From NCBI RefSeq assembly GCF_003057885.1, contig NZ_QAGK01000003.1, positions 310,001 to 374,000 of the forward strand: 64,000 bases of DNA, read 5' to 3'. This DNA comes from Oceaniglobus ichthyenteri (lineage in GTDB: Bacteria > Pseudomonadota > Alphaproteobacteria > Rhodobacterales > Rhodobacteraceae). Below the pieces are notes generated by a model that was given only the letters and a program-made list of their open reading frames with translations, searched no databases and had not been told where the DNA came from. Both the position numbers and the translations under genes were made by a program. Positions within the stretch are counted from its first letter, which is position 1. The number at the start of each line of letters is the position of its first letter. Positions 59,936 to 64,000 of this stretch are shown here, piece by piece.

Positions 59936-60406
59936 ATGAAACTTGATCGGATCGACACCTTGATCCTTGATGCGTTACAGCGCGACGGCGCGCAATCGCA
60001 ACGGGATCTGGCCGAAACCGTGGGCATTTCGCAAAACGCCTGTTGGCGACGGGTCAACCGATTGCGCGATGAGGGGGTGCTGCGCGGCACCACCGCCCGG
60101 CTGGATATTTCGAAACTGGGCCTTGATCTGATCGTGTTCATGCTGGTGCGCACGCGGTTTCACGACAAGGCGTGGTCGGCCAAATTTCTGCAACGGGTCG
60201 AATCGATCCCTGAGGTGGTTGAGGTGCACCGCATTGGCGGCGAATGGGATTACCTGATCAAGGCGATCACATCGGGCATGGGCGGCTACGACAAGGTGTA
60301 TCAGGAATTGATCAATTCACTGGAAATCGAAAAGGTCACCGGCCTGTTTTCGATGGAGCAGATGTTGGGCGACCGTGTGATCCACGTGCCGCCCACCAAG
60401 GATTAA
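59936..60406 (+). CDS. Lrp/AsnC family transcriptional regulator
   Basis: A 156-residue regulator with the N-terminal helix-turn-helix (residues ~5-60, KLDRIDTLILDALQRDGAQS and VGISQNACWRRVNRLRDEG) and C-terminal RAM ligand-binding domain (65-150). Amino acids or related metabolites are usual effectors. Convergent with potA: stop codons share the palindrome GGATTAATCC. It follows the BKACE gene by 74 bp and may regulate it. Confidence 0.92.
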   Translation: MKLDRIDTLILDALQRDGAQSQRDLAETVGISQNACWRRVNRLRDEGVLRGTTARLDISKLGLDLIVFMLVRTRFHDKAWSAKFLQRVESIPEVVEVHRIGGEWDYLIKAITSGMGGYDKVYQELINSLEIEKVTGLFSMEQMLGDRVIHVPPTKD

Positions 60407-61470
60407 TCCGCCAGGATAATCATATCATCGCGGTTCCAGCCCAGCCAGACTTCGCTGCCGGGCAGATATGCGGTGCTGTCGTTTTCCGGCGCGGTGGCCA
60501 GCAGTGTGGCGCCGGGGGTCTTTACCTCGAACATGCGGCGGTTGCCCTTGAACAGGCTGTTCACCAGTCGGCCTGATACGACATTGTCATGGCTGGGTTT
60601 TTCGGGCGAAATCTGCACCCGTTCCAACCGGATCGAGGCATGAACAGGCTGGCCCGGCGTGCCTTTTTGCGCGATCCCGGTCAGGGTTTGCCCCTGCCAC
60701 TCCATCGCCCCCGTACCGTTTGAGACTGTGCCCAACTGTCCCTCTAACATATTGGTTTCACCGATAAATTCAGCCACAAACCGGGTTTTCGGGCGCAGAT
60801 ACAGATCTTCGGGTGTGCCGTCCTGTTCGATCTTGCCGCCATTCATCACCACGATGCGATCTGACATTGTCAGCGCCTCGTCCTGATCGTGGGTGACAAA
60901 GAAAAACGTCTTGCCGGTGCTGCGCTGGATTGATTTCAGCTCAATCTGCACCTGGGCGCGCAACCGGGCATCCAAAGCCCCCAAGGGTTCGTCAAGCAAC
61001 AACAGATCAGGATCAGGGGCGAGGGCGCGCGCCAGGGCGGCACGTTGGCGTTGGCCGCCCGAAATCTGATCGGGAAAGCGGTCAATCAGCGGCATCAATT
61101 CCAGAAACGATAGAATTTCGGTGATCCGCGCGTCAATCGCGCTGCGCCCCATGCCTTTCAGCTCTAGACCAAAGGCCACGTTTTGGCGCACGGTCATATG
61201 GGGAAACAGGGCGTAATCCTGAAACACCATGTTCACCTTGCGCCGGTTTGGCGGCAGGCGGGTGACATCCTGACCCGACAGATACACCGTGCCGCTGTCG
61301 GGCCGTTCAAACCCGCCCAGAATCCGCAGGGTGGTTGATTTTCCACAGCCCGACGGGCCGAGGAACGTCACGAATTCGCCGCGCTTGATCTTGATATTCA
61401 TCTCGTCCAGGGCGGTGATTTTGCCAAATTTCTTGGTTACCCGGTCGATATGGACCACGTCATCGGTCAT
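60403..61470 (-). CDS. potA: Polyamine-type ABC transporter ATP-binding protein
   Basis: ABC ATPase of 355 residues with TOBE-type C-terminal domain. Walker A GPSGCGKST, signature ISGGQRQRAALARAL, Walker B LLLLDEPLGALD are present. The start at 61470 (MTDDVVHID). With two permeases and a periplasmic protein in order potD-B-C-A, it forms a spermidine/putrescine-family importer. The true substrate may be another cation, as family-level labels are loose. Confidence 0.9.
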   Translation of the reverse strand: MTDDVVHIDRVTKKFGKITALDEMNIKIKRGEFVTFLGPSGCGKSTTLRILGGFERPDSGTVYLSGQDVTRLPPNRRKVNMVFQDYALFPHMTVRQNVAFGLELKGMGRSAIDARITEILSFLELMPLIDRFPDQISGGQRQRAALARALAPDPDLLLLDEPLGALDARLRAQVQIELKSIQRSTGKTFFFVTHDQDEALTMSDRIVVMNGGKIEQDGTPEDLYLRPKTRFVAEFIGETNMLEGQLGTVSNGTGAMEWQGQTLTGIAQKGTPGQPVHASIRLERVQISPEKPSHDNVVSGRLVNSLFKGNRRMFEVKTPGATLLATAPENDSTAYLPGSEVWLGWNRDDMIILAD

Positions 61471-61475
61471 TGATT

Positions 61476-62258
61476 TTATCCCTTGTTCATCCGGCGCATT
61501 GACCGTTCGGCCCACAGGCCCAAAATAGCGGTGACAATCAGCACCAGCGTGGAAATCGCATTGATTTCCGGCGACATCCCCGAGCGCAGTTTCGAAAACA
61601 GCAGCACCGGCAGCGTGGGTTCATAACTGCCCAAAAAGAACGAACGCACAAAATCATCAAAGCTGAGCAGCAGTGAAAACACCGCGCCGCCCACCATCGC
61701 CGGTTTCAGATAGGGCACGGTCACCCGCAAAAACGCGATCAACGGATCGGCGCCCAGGTCTTGCGCGGCCTCTGTATGGCTGCGCGGCATGGTGCCCAGA
61801 CGTGCACCCACGACCAGGGCGACAAAGGGCACGTTGTGCACCGCATGGCCAAATATGATTGCGACCATGCCGGGATCCAGTTCAATCAGCCGAATGTAGA
61901 TGCGAAACGAAATCGCCGAAATGATGCCCGGCACCACAGCGGGCAACATCGTCAGCGCGAATACCACGCCGCGCCCCCAGAATGATTTGCGCGCCAACAG
62001 CACCGCCAGCCATGTGCCCATGACCATGGAAATCGCGGTGCTGACCACCGCCACCAACAGGGAATACCCGGTGGCCGAGACGAATTCGCCATTGGCAATC
62101 GCCTGACCGTACCAATCGGTGGTCCAGGATCGGATCGGAAAGCCGATGAATTTGCTGTCCTTGAAACTCATCGCGATCATGATGGTGATCGGCAGGAACA
62201 AATAGATCGCAAAGCCCCAATAGGCCATGGACATGAAAAGGCGGGTGTGGCGGGTCAC
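61476..62258 (-). CDS. potC: Polyamine-type ABC permease, PotC-like
   Basis: Inner-membrane permease of 260 residues with six hydrophobic segments. The EAA loop EAAQDLGADPLIAFLRVTVPYL near residue 165 is clear. The start is a GTG at 62258 that overlaps the potB stop by 4 bp; an ATG at 62234 is the alternative. Five bp before potA. Confidence 0.9.
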   Translation of the reverse strand: MTRHTRLFMSMAYWGFAIYLFLPITIMIAMSFKDSKFIGFPIRSWTTDWYGQAIANGEFVSATGYSLLVAVVSTAISMVMGTWLAVLLARKSFWGRGVVFALTMLPAVVPGIISAISFRIYIRLIELDPGMVAIIFGHAVHNVPFVALVVGARLGTMPRSHTEAAQDLGADPLIAFLRVTVPYLKPAMVGGAVFSLLLSFDDFVRSFFLGSYEPTLPVLLFSKLRSGMSPEINAISTLVLIVTAILGLWAERSMRRMNKG

Positions 62259-63226
62259 CGGTGCTTTTCCTTCTGCAACATTTTGATAAGGCGATTGAAA
62301 ACCATGGTGATGGTCAGCGCGGTGATCAGCATGATGATGCTGAACGCGGCGCCCGTGGGCCACCTGTCACCGGCGACGTGAAAGAACCCGGCGATGGTTT
62401 CGGCAAAGGTGGTTGTGGATGGGCCGCCAAACAGTACCGGCACCGCATAGATCCCGGTTGAGATCAGGAAAACCAGGGTGCAACCCGACGCCACACCATC
62501 CAGCGACAGCGGCAGGGTGACGCGCCAGAACCGTTTCAACGGACCCGCGCCCAGATCGGCGGCGGCCTCGGAAAAGCTCTGCGGGATTTTCTCCAACGCG
62601 GAATACAGCGGCAGCAACATGTAAAGCGCGGTCAGATAGATAATGGCGAAACTGACGGCAAAATTGGTGTACATGAACGGGATCGGCCGATCGATCAGCC
62701 CGACAGCGCGCAACGCCAGGTTGATCGCGCCATTGTTGCCCAACATCAGCATCATCGCGTATGACCGAATGATCTCACCCGCCCAAAACGGGATCAACAG
62801 CAGCATCAGGAACAACAACTGGTTGTTGCGTTTCACATGGCGCGCCAGAAAATAGGCCACCGGATACACAACCACCAGGGTAATCAGGGTCAATGACAGG
62901 CTGAACACCAGGGTGCGCATGAACGGCGCAAAAAACAGCTGATCCTTGAAGAACAGTCCATAATGTTCGGTTGTGAACTGCGGTGCGATATCGCGGGTGG
63001 GCGGATAAGCATCCAACAGGCTGACGCGAAACATCTGTAACAGCGGGCCAAGATGGGTCAGCAACACCCACAGGATCGGAATAACCGCCAGCATGGCAAA
63101 TTGCCGACCCGGCGATGACAGCATCGCATCGGAAAACCGTCGGTAACTGGGGGATGTGGCGACGCGACCCCAAAAGGGCATGTCGTTTCTGTCGCCCGGT
63201 GGGGGCGTTGTGTCAGACAGACTCAT
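62255..63226 (-). CDS. potB: Polyamine-type ABC permease, PotB-like
   Basis: Inner-membrane permease of 323 residues. A long N-terminal extension (about 40 residues) precedes the first membrane helix. The EAA loop EAAADLGAGPLKRFWRVTLPL is near residue 220. Overlaps potC by 4 bp. It follows potD by 57 bp, in which a GC-rich GGCGGCG/CGCCGCC half-stem might attenuate expression. Confidence 0.9.
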   Translation of the reverse strand: MSLSDTTPPPGDRNDMPFWGRVATSPSYRRFSDAMLSSPGRQFAMLAVIPILWVLLTHLGPLLQMFRVSLLDAYPPTRDIAPQFTTEHYGLFFKDQLFFAPFMRTLVFSLSLTLITLVVVYPVAYFLARHVKRNNQLLFLMLLLIPFWAGEIIRSYAMMLMLGNNGAINLALRAVGLIDRPIPFMYTNFAVSFAIIYLTALYMLLPLYSALEKIPQSFSEAAADLGAGPLKRFWRVTLPLSLDGVASGCTLVFLISTGIYAVPVLFGGPSTTTFAETIAGFFHVAGDRWPTGAAFSIIMLITALTITMVFNRLIKMLQKEKHR

Positions 63227-63283
63227 CTGGTTGCTTTCTGCGAAATGGGATGGGGCGGCATGTGCAACGCCGCCCCAGAAGGA

Positions 63284-64000
63284 TCAGGCGGCGCGCACTT
63301 CTTCGACAGCGCGATCAACCAGAGCGTATTTCATCTCGTTCGCTTCGGCGCGGAAGAATTGCAGGCGCGACAGCTCTTCCTCGGGGAAGGATGTTGCGGC
63401 TTTTTCCTCATCGCTCAGGTGGTCGGATGCGCCCTTGTATGTGCTGATAAAGCCCGACTGGCGGCTCATTTCTGCGCCATATTCCGGCTTGGACATCAGG
63501 AAATCCAGGAAAGTATAGGCGTTGTCGGTGTTTGGCCCACCCTGGGCGACGTTCAAGGTGTAGACAAACCCATATGATCCCTCTTTCGGGATGGTCATTT
63601 TCACCGGGAAACCATCGGCGATCAGTTTGGCAATCGGGCCGTTCCACGAGTGGGCGACGCTGACATCCTGATTGATGAACATCTGCTGAATTTCAGCACC
63701 GGCATCGTAATATTTACGCACCTTCGATTTATTCTCGATCAGGAAATCGCGGGTTTCGTTGACGATGCGCGCGGCCTCTTCGGGGTCATCCATATAGGCG
63801 ACCATGTTGCCGTCATAGCCCAGATACAGCATCACGATGCTGAACATATCCTGCAGGATATAGGCGTTCTGCCCGGCCCATTCATCGCTGAACATCGTGT
63901 CCCAGCTGCTGGGCTGATCGATGGTGGCCATATCGCTGTTATAGGCCATGATTTCTGCACCGCTGAGGATTGGCACGCCCCATTTGTTGCCACTTACGGT
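63284..64000 (-). CDS. potD: Polyamine-type periplasmic binding protein, PotD-like (N-terminus beyond window)
   Basis: Type I/II solute-binding protein; only the C-terminal 238 residues are in the window and the frame is open to the right edge, reading VSGNKWGVPILSGAE at the border. The PotD/PotF-like stretch YVGYDGNMVAYMDDPEEA-type, then INQDVSVAHSWNGPIAK and IPKEGSYGFVYTLNVA near the C-terminus is characteristic. Head of the potD-B-C-A transcript. Its signal peptide and ligand-binding residues of the first lobe lie outside the window. Confidence 0.88.
   Translation of the reverse strand, partial: TVSGNKWGVPILSGAEIMAYNSDMATIDQPSSWDTMFSDEWAGQNAYILQDMFSIVMLYLGYDGNMVAYMDDPEEAARIVNETRDFLIENKSKVRKYYDAGAEIQQMFINQDVSVAHSWNGPIAKLIADGFPVKMTIPKEGSYGFVYTLNVAQGGPNTDNAYTFLDFLMSKPEYGAEMSRQSGFISTYKGASDHLSDEEKAATSFPEEELSRLQFFRAEANEMKYALVDRAVEEVRAA

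Noticed and set aside
1-64000. CRISPR arrays, insertion sequences, integrases, phage genes
   Set aside because: No regularly spaced repeats and no transposase, integrase or phage structural motifs were seen in any frame.

Overview
The window reads as chromosome of a free-living alphaproteobacterium of the Rhodobacteraceae (Roseobacter-type). GC content is high, start codons sit behind AGGAG-type ribosome sites, and several local gene orders are typical of the group: bolA-mini-protein-grxD, lptF-lptG-lptD-surA-pdxA-rsmA, prfA-prmC-DUF4167, an FMN riboswitch before a type II ribH, and two gap genes next to transketolase. Organism assignment is inference from gene content; no 16S gene is present.

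Layout. 1-8.5 kb: end-truncated aconitase, a DUF1223 secreted protein, an LpxL-type acyltransferase, an isolated FliG, adenylosuccinate lyase, DUF6314 and BioY. 8.6-14 kb: a central carbon block (two GAPDH paralogues around a 46-residue membrane protein, DoxX, transketolase) whose intergenic regions share a GTTAGCG motif. 14-17 kb: a coiled-coil protein plus ZapA, the FMN riboswitch and ribH, and the bolA/grxD Fe-S pair. 17-18.9 kb: a type II restriction-modification pair, with a NaeI-like nuclease overlapping a C5-cytosine methyltransferase. 18.9-33.8 kb: a 15-kb polyol locus of the erythritol type, with two dehydrogenase/kinase pairs, RpiB- and TpiA-type isomerases, a SorC regulator (EryD), EryC-like, EryB, EryA and a divergent sugar ABC transporter led by a DUF2291 protein. 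33.9-45 kb: aldehyde dehydrogenase, a membrane-anchored spermidine-synthase-like protein, GNAT, tRNA-Asp, MazG, M20 peptidase, agmatinase, DUF1499, RF1, PrmC and DUF4167. 45-52.5 kb (minus): RsmA, PdxA, SurA, LptD, LptG, LptF. 52.6-58.6 kb: PepA, HolC, aspartic protease, MarC, ABC-F, Ndk, TfoX C-terminal domain. 58.9-64 kb: BKACE enzyme, Lrp regulator and a truncated polyamine-type ABC transporter.

How the genes work together. The polyol locus is the main accessory system. Import (ABC transporter), phosphorylation (EryA), oxidation (EryB), epimerisation or further oxidation (EryC) and isomerisation (TpiA2, RpiB) would feed erythrose-4-phosphate into the pentose phosphate pathway. The gap and tkt genes 5-10 kb away take up that flux. 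The second dehydrogenase/kinase pair plus an SDR suggests a second polyol substrate.

The most notable signals are: (i) five intergenic GTTAGCG sites around gap/gap/tkt; (ii) two GAPDHs differing at the cofactor-specificity Asp; (iii) several overlooked small proteins (44, 46, 54, 56 residues, plus weaker 31- and 40-residue candidates); (iv) the NaeI-type R-M pair; (v) an A/T-rich triple repeat in the polyol divergent promoter; and (vi) a mini-repeat reused as the leader of two genes. I saw no CRISPR array, prophage, insertion sequence or rRNA.
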